Origin: a virus
Virus record (IMG/VR): IMGVR_UViG_3300030098_001465
Coordinates: 1 to 33,655 of that record
DNA length: 33,655 nt
Reading direction: 5' to 3' (one strand)
A model generated the notes under the pieces. It did not search any database. It had not been told where the DNA came from and saw nothing but the letters and a program-made list of their open reading frames with translations. How positions within the stretch are numbered: the first letter of the stretch is position 1; each line of letters starts with the position of its first letter. Both the position numbers and the translations under genes were made by a program. This document shows, piece after piece, positions 21,601 through 31,837 of the stretch.

Positions 21601-24600
21601 TTAGTATCTATTACCACTTGCAATCGCTCTTGTCATGTCATTTGTCAATTCTTTTAAAAACCATAAACGCATGAGAGGAAGATTTCTAATAAATTCTTTT
21701 GCTCCTTCGCCTGTATCACCTGCAAGAAACTTACCTGCCGCTTTAGTTAAATCTGTAGTTATACTTGCTCCTGCACCCAATATACCTGTAGTAGTATCTA
21801 ATATAGGTGTGTCAGTTTGTGGAGGAAATTTAGGATTAACAATTCCACCACCTATATTTGGACCACCTAATGCTATTGATGTTGCCATAGCTTTATAAAA
21901 CATATCTGAATAAATTGCTCCTAATCCAGACATATCAAACGACCTAGCTATTTTATCTTCAATAGACATATTATCTAAAATCCAAGGGTTGTTTCTGTAT
22001 TTTAATTGCATACCCATATAGGCTAATCCCATTGCACTAATTATACCTGTGAGTCTATTTCTAACCTGTCCTTGTGTGTAAAGAACTGTAACTTTATTTA
22101 GAGCCGCAAGAGAATATGAATAAAATTGGAAAGGCATACCAAGTAATCCGTTTTCAATTCTAGCATATCCTTTATAAATACTATCTTCCCTTAAATAAGG
22201 AATATGCCGAGCAACGTGCATAGGTACATAAAAAACTCCATCTACCATAATAGGTTTATCAGCAGGAGTTCCCATTAAAACTTGATGTTTGATTGAAGAA
22301 TTAAGGGCTGTCCTAAATTTAAACAAAGAATCTTTATCTGTCCATGCTGTAGAGTTTAAAAAGTTTACACCATTCTCAGCTTCAATAGGTTGTTGAGTAA
22401 ATTTAATAGCATCTTCTTTTGATATACCAAGTCTAGCTAAATATTGTTTATCTTTTACAGACACATTACCTGAGGCTAATCTTTTTGATGCCGCAAGTAT
22501 TGTATGAACATTAGCCATTGAGGACATACGTTTAAATATTCCTGTCATTGGTCCTAATAAGTTAGCAATGAAATAACCATTCATAACTCTTCCACGAACT
22601 TTTTGATAAGTTCCTCCTTGAAATGGGTTATTCATAGTTTCTTCAACAAGGCGAAGCATTACATCACCTTTAAGAATTTCTAACATTTCACCGCCTAATT
22701 GCCCTTCCATTGCATTTAAACGAACCTTGTGATTATCTAATACATGGAACACTTGTTTAAATAATGGTTTTAATTCATTTTGCATCATCACAACTGCCGC
22801 ATCTGGTAGCGTGGAAAACCCTGCCGAACCTAAATAGTTAAGAGTGGCTAGGTCTTTCATTACTTGTGCGGCTCTTTGATTAAAAGCCATAGGACTTCTA
22901 GTAACATGACCTACAACTCTGTCATAACTGTGCCTAAGATTCTTACCATATTTTCTTAATTGCCTAACTGACTGACCTGCTTTTGCTCCTTCTATTTGCA
23001 ACTTTAATAAAACATTATCAAAGTCTGTTTCTCCAAATTTCTTGGCAAAAGAATACTGAGAAGCAACTCTATTGGTATATCCCATCATTAATTTAACAGG
23101 GTCTTTTATAATAAAATCAGAAACAATATGGTTAGGAATATCAACTAATCTATGTTTAAGGTGATTAGATTGACCATGACCAAAGGAAATATTTTCTGTA
23201 GTTACAGGGTTTTCATCTCCTAATATATTATCAATAGTTTCCTTAACTCTTTCATTAATACTATTGTCGTCTGTCCTTAATCTTTTTTGAATGTATTGTT
23301 TTTCTTGAGGGTCATACCTAAATATAAAAGGATGTTGCCTATAATGATTTCTAAATATACCTTCTAACTCAGCCCTATTTTCAAGAATATATTGTCTATC
23401 CCATATTCTAGGATAAAACCTTTCTCTTCTTCTAGCATATCTTCCTGTCATTGTAGCCATAGAAGGGTCATCACTTGAAAATGCTGTTCTAGTTCTTTTT
23501 AAAGACTCAATATCTTTTTCTAATTTAATAATATATTCTTTTTCAAATCCATTTGCGATTCTATTATTGGTATCCTGATTTCTTTTAACTGACCTTAATT
23601 CAGTATCTAGTCTTGCTAATTGCCTATCAACTTGGTCAATATTTCTTATTATTAAATCTTGTTCCTCAAGCCTATTACCCCAAGGGTCAAAGAAGTCATC
23701 AAGTATTTTTATGCCTCTTTTGTCTATATCTGTAAGTTCATCAACAACACCATCAGCATCTTGACGCATCCTTTTTGTACTCAAATCAGAAACAAATTCG
23801 TCAAACTCTTTTCTAAAAAAGAATAAATCCATTTTAGTTTCTGTAGGTACACCTTTTCCTGTTGCCTCTCCGTATAATTCTAATAACTTTTTATACGAAC
23901 CAACCCATTCTCCTTCGTATGTAGACGCTTCTATAAATACAGGTGTATCAGATTTCCCACCATATTTATTAATTCCTATCATTGTACCTAAATCACCTGC
24001 TATATCTAATATAGCTTTCTTTTGACTCTGAAGATAATTACCTTGTAATGTTACTTTTATTGGAGTCGGCATAGCTTTATAAATCCAAGAATTAGTAAAG
24101 GCATTTTCTACCAAATCATAAGGTTGCCATTTTTCAGGAAGTGTTTTCTCAACCTCTCTCATGGCTCTTTCTATTCTTATTTGCTCTATAGCCTCATAAG
24201 CTGAAGGAGTATCATTACCTCTCATGTTTGATTCAATTCTAACTAAGTCATCTTCTGAGGCTTTACCGAAAGTTCTCATAGGATTTTCGTTTTGTTTTAA
24301 AAGACCTATATGTGTTTGAGGTATAGTATCTGTTATTTGACCTGCAAACTCACGCAACTCCTGTTCAGTTCTTAACATTGCATTTGTTCGTATTGTAATA
24401 GGTACAGAAACTAAAGAACCTATTGCTCCACCAAGAACTCCTGCCGCACCTATATTTAAACCAACCTCTCCCCAAGTAGAAGTAGGGTCAAATGGATGCC
24501 GTAATGTTTCAGCTACAGCTTGTCCACCTGCAACACCAAGACCTGCTCTAAGAAAAGACCTGCCTATTCCATAAGCAGGACCACCGAGAGGTAAGGCAAT

Positions 24601-24966
24601 AAGGTTAATTGGGTCAAACAATGCCGCACCAAATTGTGCAAAGAGACTAGAATTATGAAGAATTTTTCTATTGTCCTCGTATCCATCAATCTGACGTTTA
24701 AGTTCATTCATGTGAGATTTGCTTTTTGCATGAACCAAATCGTCTTGATACATTTCATAACCCTGAATATCATGTAAAGGGTTATATGAATGGTCTATCT
24801 CTTTTGTAAATTCACTTCTGATTTTGTTAAATGAAGGCGACCATTGGTATCTTAAACTAGCACCAACAGTTTCAAAAAATGTAGGGTCAGGTTGATAATT
24901 GCCATCAGAGAATGGAGTAATAACTTGTGTCCAATCTGCATCATAATTGTCGAATCTATATTCCAT
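21601..24966 (-). CDS. large internal virion protein, T7 gp16-like position (1121 aa)
   Basis: Probably part of the inner core ejected to form the DNA channel into the host. It is the last and longest of three core-type proteins. It has a hydrophobic Gly/Ala-rich region at about residues 103-190 (FGAALFDPINLIALPLGGPA, then GLGVAGGQAVAE and GAAGVLGGAIGSLV), suited to membrane insertion, and long charged helical stretches (LDTELRSVKRNQDTNNR). I do not see the transglycosylase motif of T7 gp16. Named by size and order rather than by sequence similarity. Confidence 0.75.
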   Translation of the reverse strand: MEYRFDNYDADWTQVITPFSDGNYQPDPTFFETVGASLRYQWSPSFNKIRSEFTKEIDHSYNPLHDIQGYEMYQDDLVHAKSKSHMNELKRQIDGYEDNRKILHNSSLFAQFGAALFDPINLIALPLGGPAYGIGRSFLRAGLGVAGGQAVAETLRHPFDPTSTWGEVGLNIGAAGVLGGAIGSLVSVPITIRTNAMLRTEQELREFAGQITDTIPQTHIGLLKQNENPMRTFGKASEDDLVRIESNMRGNDTPSAYEAIEQIRIERAMREVEKTLPEKWQPYDLVENAFTNSWIYKAMPTPIKVTLQGNYLQSQKKAILDIAGDLGTMIGINKYGGKSDTPVFIEASTYEGEWVGSYKKLLELYGEATGKGVPTETKMDLFFFRKEFDEFVSDLSTKRMRQDADGVVDELTDIDKRGIKILDDFFDPWGNRLEEQDLIIRNIDQVDRQLARLDTELRSVKRNQDTNNRIANGFEKEYIIKLEKDIESLKRTRTAFSSDDPSMATMTGRYARRRERFYPRIWDRQYILENRAELEGIFRNHYRQHPFIFRYDPQEKQYIQKRLRTDDNSINERVKETIDNILGDENPVTTENISFGHGQSNHLKHRLVDIPNHIVSDFIIKDPVKLMMGYTNRVASQYSFAKKFGETDFDNVLLKLQIEGAKAGQSVRQLRKYGKNLRHSYDRVVGHVTRSPMAFNQRAAQVMKDLATLNYLGSAGFSTLPDAAVVMMQNELKPLFKQVFHVLDNHKVRLNAMEGQLGGEMLEILKGDVMLRLVEETMNNPFQGGTYQKVRGRVMNGYFIANLLGPMTGIFKRMSSMANVHTILAASKRLASGNVSVKDKQYLARLGISKEDAIKFTQQPIEAENGVNFLNSTAWTDKDSLFKFRTALNSSIKHQVLMGTPADKPIMVDGVFYVPMHVARHIPYLREDSIYKGYARIENGLLGMPFQFYSYSLAALNKVTVLYTQGQVRNRLTGIISAMGLAYMGMQLKYRNNPWILDNMSIEDKIARSFDMSGLGAIYSDMFYKAMATSIALGGPNIGGGIVNPKFPPQTDTPILDTTTGILGAGASITTDLTKAAGKFLAGDTGEGAKEFIRNLPLMRLWFLKELTNDMTRAIASGNRY

Positions 24967-27872
24967 TAATTCTCTGGCTCATTTAATCTGTTTAGAAAAT
25001 CTTTAATATGATATTGAAGATGTATTGGATTCCCATCAGGACCTTCAATAAAAATTGGCTCTAAAGTATTATTCTCGTCAATCCCATAAGCCATATATAG
25101 TATATTGCCTGTGTAACCTAAGTCTGTTCGATTCATTGAAGTGTCACTTATTTCGTGAGCAACTAATATAGCTTTCTTAGGACCACCTTTAACTCTGGAT
25201 ATTGCATCACGACTTAACAAACCTAAAGGATTAACAGTAGTATCTGTTAAAGGTATAGCTATATCAGGCAAATCTTCAATTTCATCACGACCTTTCTTTT
25301 CTGGAAAGAATGACCATTCGCCTTTTGTTGCAGAATAAATTCCTTCATCTGCATCATATTCTGAGAATATATTAAAAGCCTGTCTCTGTTCATCAGTAGT
25401 AAGAATTTTATTTAAAGACATATAACTTATTGAATCACCATCTCCGCTATAAGCATCCATATCAAGTAAAGATATAACTGGTACTGTTCCAGATGAATCT
25501 ACAAAAAATTCTTCTTTTAAATCATTTAACCAATTTATAACATTATCTGGTTTGTTGCCTCCTACTGCCTGTCTACCTACTGCATAGTATTCTATAGAAT
25601 TACCTACAATATGCCTAGCCGCAGGACTGCCTTGAAAATAATGGTCGACAACCGCTTCTAACAATGCAAATCCTGATTTATCGCCACCTTTAAAATTAGA
25701 AACATCTTGGAAAAAACCACCATATCCATCAAAACTTCCCTTAGGATAATGTTGCTCTGCTAATTTTCTCGTTTCAGCACTATCTGCTTTGTTAATAAAA
25801 GTAATTATTTCAGGAAAAGTTCTTTTATCATCCCCATAAATTTTAGTTATACTATTAACAGCATGATACTTTCTCATGGTATCTTTCATATCTCCATCAT
25901 CATTCCAAGAGTGGTATCTACCACCGCTTTGATTTTGTGAATATGTTCTATTTATAAACTGAATAGCATTATAAATTTTTTCAGGTGTAGATGACCGACC
26001 TCCTAAGAAAGATGCTTTAATAGAGTTTTTAACTGAAGAAGGCACAAAACCTTTTCGTACTGCGTCAACTACTCTATTATAATATTCACTTTCTCCATGA
26101 ACTTCAGGATTATATTCTAAGAAGAAATCACCATTCTCATATCCTTTCTGTAAGAGAGGAGCTATTTTATCATTCTTTAAATCATTAGCACTTAACTCAA
26201 GGAAATGATTATTAAGAGCATCTAAATGTTTTTCTGACCAACCCTGACCATGACCGCCAGTATTAAAAGAAGTAAGTATTTGACCTACATAATCTGTTCC
26301 TGTACTAATACCTTGGTCTATATCAATACCTAAAGCACCAATTCTTTCAGAAATTTTATATCTAGCATCTTGAGATAAATCTTGAATATCTTTATTTTTT
26401 GCTAATTGCTGAACTGCCTTTGGCAAAGCCTTAAAATCTTTTGCCCTAAACTCAGGAACTTCACCATTATTATTTAAAACAAGTGCGGCAAGTTTAATAC
26501 CATCACCACTAACATTTGATTTAGCCATTACTCTTGTAATGTTTGTAGCTAAACTATTGTGCAGTTCATTTCTAAAGTTATTAAATTTATCTTGAGTAAG
26601 CCTTAATGCGTTAGTAGTTCCTATTCTTGTATTATTAGCAACTTCCATTTCGTTTATTAAATCTTTTATATCTCTAGCTGAACTTGCTATATCTTGAACA
26701 GATTGTGCTGACTCTAAATTAATTTCTATTTGCTCTGCAATTCCTGTAAAAGTTTCTATATCAGCATAAGCATTTCTAGTCTCTTCATCATTAGACTCTA
26801 CTTCTTGTCTATTTTTTAAACTTCTTTCTTCAGCTTCAAGAGCATCCATAAGGGTGTCTGATTGATTTACAGACTTTAATAAAGCATCTCTCGAATTTGT
26901 TTTATTTGCAGTTTTAAGTATAGAGGCAAATGCTTCTTGTATATTAACCTCATTTCCATCAACACTTATAGTTCCAGTAGGAAACATATCTGGTCTGTTT
27001 TGGTAAATAGCTTGTTGAACTTCATCTCTTGCAATACTTACATTTCCATCAATAGAACCTAATATTCTTTTTGCAATTTCCGCATTAGCAGATGCTAAGA
27101 ACTGTTCGGACAATAAAGTTTCATTTAATATTCTTTCCTGACCTACACCTAAATCTTTAAATAATTTTCTATTATTACTAATAGTTTCTTCAATAAGTTC
27201 TGGAAGTTCAGTAGTTAAAAGGTTTCCTATATTTTCAGTAGAAAAATCCAAACTAGCTTGTGAAACAAATCCCAATATAGAGTCAGACATTTTACTAACA
27301 GTATCACTTAAAAGAACTTCTCTTTCTTTTTGTGCTAATCTATTTGCTTCATCTATAGCTACAGCTTTACCCTGTGCTATAATAGCAAAACCTATTTCAC
27401 TTAATGCTCCTTGCTGTTCCCCATCAAAGTTTTGAAAAGCAGACTCAAGATAAGATGTCATAGACTGTTCATAGCCTTGAGGATTGGCTCTATTAGCAAT
27501 AGATAGTTCTTGAGATTTTCCTTTTAATTCTATCTCAAAAAGATTCATTGCCCTTTTATTAACATAGGGTTCAAATGTATCCTGATAAACTGTGCCTCTA
27601 CGTTCTTTAGCACTACCTATAATATCTTTTAAAGTATTTCTGTATTTACCTGTAACTGGGTCCTGAACAACTAATTCTTTTGCTGTTAAAGATAGGGCAT
27701 CTCTTTTAGCATCTCTTTGAGAATTTTCTGCCGCCGCTTTGTAAGCCGCATTAGAGAAGTTCATTGCTACATTTGCCATAGTTTGCTTTGAACCTGCAAC
27801 GCTCATGTCTGCTCGGTTTACTCCGATAGTTCTTCTACCTACTTGACGTTTGCCTCTTAAAAGTTCAGCCAT
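24966..27872 (-). CDS. internal virion protein, T7 gp15-like position (968 aa)
   Basis: Long, mostly helical, hydrophilic protein without membrane segments, starting MAELLRGKRQVGRRTIGVNR. Such a helix-rich protein between gp14-like and gp16-like genes matches the second core protein of T7-type phages. Its stop overlaps the next gene's ATG (TAATG). Function inferred from order, length and composition. Confidence 0.75.
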   Translation of the reverse strand: MAELLRGKRQVGRRTIGVNRADMSVAGSKQTMANVAMNFSNAAYKAAAENSQRDAKRDALSLTAKELVVQDPVTGKYRNTLKDIIGSAKERRGTVYQDTFEPYVNKRAMNLFEIELKGKSQELSIANRANPQGYEQSMTSYLESAFQNFDGEQQGALSEIGFAIIAQGKAVAIDEANRLAQKEREVLLSDTVSKMSDSILGFVSQASLDFSTENIGNLLTTELPELIEETISNNRKLFKDLGVGQERILNETLLSEQFLASANAEIAKRILGSIDGNVSIARDEVQQAIYQNRPDMFPTGTISVDGNEVNIQEAFASILKTANKTNSRDALLKSVNQSDTLMDALEAEERSLKNRQEVESNDEETRNAYADIETFTGIAEQIEINLESAQSVQDIASSARDIKDLINEMEVANNTRIGTTNALRLTQDKFNNFRNELHNSLATNITRVMAKSNVSGDGIKLAALVLNNNGEVPEFRAKDFKALPKAVQQLAKNKDIQDLSQDARYKISERIGALGIDIDQGISTGTDYVGQILTSFNTGGHGQGWSEKHLDALNNHFLELSANDLKNDKIAPLLQKGYENGDFFLEYNPEVHGESEYYNRVVDAVRKGFVPSSVKNSIKASFLGGRSSTPEKIYNAIQFINRTYSQNQSGGRYHSWNDDGDMKDTMRKYHAVNSITKIYGDDKRTFPEIITFINKADSAETRKLAEQHYPKGSFDGYGGFFQDVSNFKGGDKSGFALLEAVVDHYFQGSPAARHIVGNSIEYYAVGRQAVGGNKPDNVINWLNDLKEEFFVDSSGTVPVISLLDMDAYSGDGDSISYMSLNKILTTDEQRQAFNIFSEYDADEGIYSATKGEWSFFPEKKGRDEIEDLPDIAIPLTDTTVNPLGLLSRDAISRVKGGPKKAILVAHEISDTSMNRTDLGYTGNILYMAYGIDENNTLEPIFIEGPDGNPIHLQYHIKDFLNRLNEPEN

Positions 27873-28333
27873 TATCTTACCTTAGAAAAGTTTGTTAGTC
27901 CGTTAAAGACAGTAGACATAGCTTGCATGTTTGCCGCTTGCCTAGCCGCAATACCTTTTCGTGTAGATTCTTTTGCTAAGTCTCCGTATCTCTGACCTTG
28001 AACAAAGTATTGAAAATCTGAGATATTCATATCTTCTTCAGCCATTCTTTTTGTTTTTTCTTTTAATGCTTTTAATGACCTATCACTAGCATCTCTTCCT
28101 AAAATAGATGAAATAGCTATATTAGTATCAATTACACTTTGTAAATCAGCTAACCTTCTTAAATGATTATCTGCCGCTTCCAAAGCATTAGATTGCTGTG
28201 CCTGCCTATATTCTTTTGATTCCCTATCATACTGTGCTTGCTGTTCACGACCTGCATCTCTACTTTGTTTTGCACTAATAAGCGAACCTGCAAAACCAAT
28301 TATAGGATTAATACCTGCTAAAAAACTAAACAT
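27872..28333 (-). CDS. internal virion protein, T7 gp14-like position (153 aa)
   Basis: Small core protein: hydrophobic N-terminus (FSFLAGINPIIGFAGSLISA, residues 2-21) followed by a long Gln/Ala/Arg-rich helix (SRDAGREQQAQYDRESKEYR). This matches T7 gp14, which inserts into the outer membrane on ejection. The start codon abuts the stop of the upstream nozzle gene, and the stop overlaps the next ATG. Confidence 0.75.
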   Translation of the reverse strand: MFSFLAGINPIIGFAGSLISAKQSRDAGREQQAQYDRESKEYRQAQQSNALEAADNHLRRLADLQSVIDTNIAISSILGRDASDRSLKALKEKTKRMAEEDMNISDFQYFVQGQRYGDLAKESTRKGIAARQAANMQAMSTVFNGLTNFSKVR

Positions 28334-30943
28334 CTAAAACGAAACCTCCGCTATTATACTATTAACCTGCAATGGCAATGGTGCAGATTGGCTAATAGAT
28401 ACTTGTGGGTCTTTGCTATATCCCAATAATCTAAATTCCTTTTTACCAGTAATGGCAGTTCTAGGTAAACTCAAGTCATCTGTTACCTGCCTAATAATTA
28501 AATCTTTAGAATTAACTGATACAGATAAAGTACTATTCAAATCAAGAATAACTTTAGTTACACTTCTTGGCTCTCCAGTTAAAGGACCATCTCCAACTAC
28601 AGCATCAATAGGATTAGTTTTTAAATTAACATCAAAAGATAAACCAATTTCAGCAGAGATTAAAGAATTATCTACAGAAGAAACATTAATATTGCCACCA
28701 CTAACAGTAAATTTACCAAGATAATCTGTGCCAGAAATAACATCAAGAACAGCACCATTATCAAAATCAGAAGAAACACTAAACACTCCTGCACTTCCTG
28801 TAAATACAGTAGATAAGTCTGTATTCTTGTCGCCATTAAATTCACAAAGTACATACTTACTTGTACCTGCTCCTTTATCTATAGCAACAACAGCATATAC
28901 CCTAGTATCTATTGTACATACTGAATGAAAAGAACCTTGCATTGTAAACTGTGACCAACCTGCTCTTTTTTCTACACGATTTGAATTAAATACAGACATT
29001 GTTCCATCTGCATCTACTACAAAAATATAGCTTTCCGCTCTATCTATAGCACCAGTAAGAGTAGTCATCTGTATTGGTTGCTTAATTAAATGGGAAGAAA
29101 GCATAGAAATTGCCTGTGCAGTATAAGCATCTTCTGAATCAGTAAATAAAAACTCTCTAATAATATCACCTGACGATTGAACATATATTGTAGCACCATC
29201 AAAAACCTGAGGTCTAACATGAGAAGCACCAAACGGAGTTTCTCTTTTTATCTGTGCATTTGCAGGTGTAGTTGGTTTTTCGGAAAAAGCAGGTATAGTC
29301 ATTTCAGAAGTAGAGGTAAATATTTGCAAATCTCTGTTTGATACCATGTGTCTTATACTGTTAATTTCACCGATACTTGCTGTTAAATCTAAGGCATCAT
29401 TATCGTCTGCATCACCAACATCAAAATTAAAATAAACTCCTGTCTTGCTTCCCCACATTCCATCTGGTTGAGAAGCAGTACCACCAAACCATAATCTATT
29501 TTGATGAAAAGCAACCGCCGCAGGGTATCCTCTTAATGCAGAAAAGGATTGTTCACTCCATTCCATGTTTGCCGCATGAGTTTCTACTGTGGGAGTTCCA
29601 CCTCCTGCTGAAGCAGAAGTCGCATTAGCCGCCGCATCAAAAGTGTATTGATTTTCATTTACCACTTCACCTACTGTACGAGAACCATTTATATTAGTTC
29701 TAGCAATACCTCCTACTGCTGAAGCATTAGCAATAGTAATGTCATCACTAGCACTAAAGCCATGATTTGCCTGTGTAACCAGAATGGTCGCTACCCCTTC
29801 TGTAGTTCTAAAAGAATCTATCTCTAATCTTTTCTTTAATGTTCCGTATATAGTTGCTTTTGCTGATGTCGCAGATTGGACACTTGTAATTTTAATTTCA
29901 GCACCGCTATATCTAAGAGTAATATTTTTATGCAAAGAATCAGGATATTCAGAACCATCACTAGAGCCTGTAACATCAAAATAATTAGCACTTGTTACTA
30001 TTGTTCTGTTACTTCCAGAAGTATGACTAGGATTTAATGTAACTCCTGTACTTTGAAATGAATGATAAGGTTGATGTATTAATGTTCCTGCTGAATTTGT
30101 ATCAAAAGAAAAGTTATCTACTTGAAATGTACTTAAACTTGTACGAACAAGCATCATAGGAGCAAATGTTTGATGACATAAAAACATTGTGTCACCTGCT
30201 TGTGCGTATGTAAGTTCATGAATATTTGTATTAGTTATAGGAAGTGCCGCACTATCTACATCTTGTGTTACTGTAGACACTAAAGATACTGCGTTTGTAG
30301 TAGGGTTAATGTAAAAAACTCTTATCTTTAAATTTTCAAGAGAAACAATATATCTTTCATCATCTGAAAATATAAAAGGAACTAACCTATGTTGCTGTGT
30401 ACTTGTAGTTCCAAAACTTGTAACAGTTAATCTAGTAGTATCAGTAGATGTAACCTCAAGATTTCTACCATGATAAGGGTCATCTCTTGCAATTGTAACA
30501 ACAGCCGCAGAAGGATTGGCTACTGTAAAACCACTTATAGCATTAATAGCCGTATAAATATTATCAGCCGTTGTGTTGTTATCTTGATATGCCCTAACAT
30601 AATAAGTATTGCCTACAGAAGAACTGGGGGAAGCACTACTTGATGCCTCAAACTCAAGAGTAATTAATGTACCATCACCTTTGTAAAACCTAATTCTTGA
30701 ACCCACAATTATATTGGCATAATCAGAAACAGTAATAGTAAAAGTTGCTTCTTCAAATGTAGTATCAAATTCATAGATATGTTCTAATCCTGCTCGTTTA
30801 ATAACACCACCTTCTGCTCGTAAAAATAAATTCTCTACTTTTTGTGCAGACTGTGCATATACAGCCGAATCAGTTCTTGATATTAAAGAAGGGCTTACTT
30901 CACCAAATTGAAAGTTACTAATAGGAATTTTCACTTTTCTCAT
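28334..30943 (-). CDS. tail tubular protein B, nozzle (869 aa)
   Basis: Forms the distal part of the short tail. The start, KIPISNFQFGEVSPSLISRT, then AQKVENLFLRAEGGVIKRAG, is the typical T7 gp12-like N-terminus. Further on it has beta-rich repeats and family-type segments such as YPAAVAFHQNRLWFGG (about residue 475) and FGASHVRPQVFDGATIYVQ. The length is a little above T7 gp12 (794). Start overlaps the stop of tail tubular A (TAATG). Confidence 0.9.
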   Translation of the reverse strand: MRKVKIPISNFQFGEVSPSLISRTDSAVYAQSAQKVENLFLRAEGGVIKRAGLEHIYEFDTTFEEATFTITVSDYANIIVGSRIRFYKGDGTLITLEFEASSSASPSSSVGNTYYVRAYQDNNTTADNIYTAINAISGFTVANPSAAVVTIARDDPYHGRNLEVTSTDTTRLTVTSFGTTSTQQHRLVPFIFSDDERYIVSLENLKIRVFYINPTTNAVSLVSTVTQDVDSAALPITNTNIHELTYAQAGDTMFLCHQTFAPMMLVRTSLSTFQVDNFSFDTNSAGTLIHQPYHSFQSTGVTLNPSHTSGSNRTIVTSANYFDVTGSSDGSEYPDSLHKNITLRYSGAEIKITSVQSATSAKATIYGTLKKRLEIDSFRTTEGVATILVTQANHGFSASDDITIANASAVGGIARTNINGSRTVGEVVNENQYTFDAAANATSASAGGGTPTVETHAANMEWSEQSFSALRGYPAAVAFHQNRLWFGGTASQPDGMWGSKTGVYFNFDVGDADDNDALDLTASIGEINSIRHMVSNRDLQIFTSTSEMTIPAFSEKPTTPANAQIKRETPFGASHVRPQVFDGATIYVQSSGDIIREFLFTDSEDAYTAQAISMLSSHLIKQPIQMTTLTGAIDRAESYIFVVDADGTMSVFNSNRVEKRAGWSQFTMQGSFHSVCTIDTRVYAVVAIDKGAGTSKYVLCEFNGDKNTDLSTVFTGSAGVFSVSSDFDNGAVLDVISGTDYLGKFTVSGGNINVSSVDNSLISAEIGLSFDVNLKTNPIDAVVGDGPLTGEPRSVTKVILDLNSTLSVSVNSKDLIIRQVTDDLSLPRTAITGKKEFRLLGYSKDPQVSISQSAPLPLQVNSIIAEVSF

Positions 30944-31533
30944 TAGCTTCGCCTTTCAGTAAGAAACCTCGTTTGAGTAAGTGTTCTAGTTGTCTGCTGT
31001 TGTGAGTCTACGCTTCTAGCTTTAAGCATTGCATTGTTTGCCAAGACAGCCATTTGTTCTCCAAGACTTGCATCTCTAGCTACAGATACAGCAAACACAT
31101 TAGCTAAAGAATAAATAACAGCAATATTAAAATGAGGAGGAAAGTTTTGTTCTGATGCCCTAAATGTGTAATCGCATATTACAGTATCAGAATCAGCAGT
31201 ATCCGCATAAGCCATATCTCCATATAGCTGATAAGCTATAACATTGTCATTTACAGTAAGTGCATGAACCATAAGACTATCAGTTGGTAACTGATAAGCA
31301 TTGTCATACCTTCCTGTTGGTGCGTCTGTTAATAGGTTAAGTTGTGTCTGATTAGTAGCAAATCTCCACCTTGTATTTACAAGGGCAGACCTAACAATAT
31401 CTTCGTACATATTAACAGCAACAAGAGCTTCAGTTGTTCCATCTGCAAAAGATGTAATAGGTTCTGCTCCAATTAAAATAAGACCCCTTGAGCAGAGGTC
31501 TATGGCACTATCTGAATGTGTACTATCTACCAT
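30943..31533 (-). CDS. tail tubular protein A, adaptor (196 aa)
   Basis: Joins portal and nozzle. LCSRGLILIGAEPITSFADG (residues 13-32), then AVNMYEDIVRSALVNTRWRF and TNQTQLNLL are characteristic of the T7 gp11 group, and the length (196) matches. Preceded at 31541-31560 by a perfect 8-pair hairpin that includes its only ribosome-site-like sequence. Confidence 0.92.
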   Translation of the reverse strand: MVDSTHSDSAIDLCSRGLILIGAEPITSFADGTTEALVAVNMYEDIVRSALVNTRWRFATNQTQLNLLTDAPTGRYDNAYQLPTDSLMVHALTVNDNVIAYQLYGDMAYADTADSDTVICDYTFRASEQNFPPHFNIAVIYSLANVFAVSVARDASLGEQMAVLANNAMLKARSVDSQQQTTRTLTQTRFLTERRS

Positions 31534-31540
31534 GTTGGTG

Positions 31541-31560
31541 TAGGGGGATTGCTCCCCCTA
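31541..31560 (-). promoter_or_regulatory. hairpin over the ribosome site of tail tubular A
   Basis: Eight perfect pairs (TAGGGGGA with TCCCCCTA, 4-base loop). On the late strand the GGGGGAG element lies in the stem, 8 bases after which the ATG follows the hairpin. No T-run follows, so it is more likely a translation or RNA-stability element than a terminator; in T7 a terminator also follows the capsid gene. Confidence 0.6.
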
Positions 31561-31564
31561 TTCC

Positions 31565-31828
31565 TTAGTCTGAGTCAGAAACTGTTAATGCTGTACCATC
31601 AGCAATGTCAACGACAGAGCCAGTATTGGACAGCACGACAGAGATACCCATAGTCGGAGCGTCACTATCGTAAACAAAAACTACATCCCCAACATTCATC
31701 ATTCCTGCGGCATCATTAAAATAACCTGATACACGAACAGCAGTTAAAGCGTCTGTTGAATCATAAAACCAAATATTATGACCACCACCACCTGCCATAC
31801 GAGTTAAACCACTTGAACTATAAGCCAT
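31565..31828 (-). CDS. small beta-rich protein after capsid, possible head decoration (87 aa)
   Basis: Gly/Ser/Ala-rich protein with strand-like segments (VRVSGYFNDA, VGDVVFVYDSD, GISVVLSNTGSVVDI). Strong ribosome site (AGGAGG) and position immediately after the capsid gene suggest a high-copy virion part such as a decoration or head-surface protein. Family not recognised with certainty. Confidence 0.75.
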   Translation of the reverse strand: MAYSSSGLTRMAGGGGHNIWFYDSTDALTAVRVSGYFNDAAGMMNVGDVVFVYDSDAPTMGISVVLSNTGSVVDIADGTALTVSDSD

Positions 31829-31837
31829 TTATTCCTC

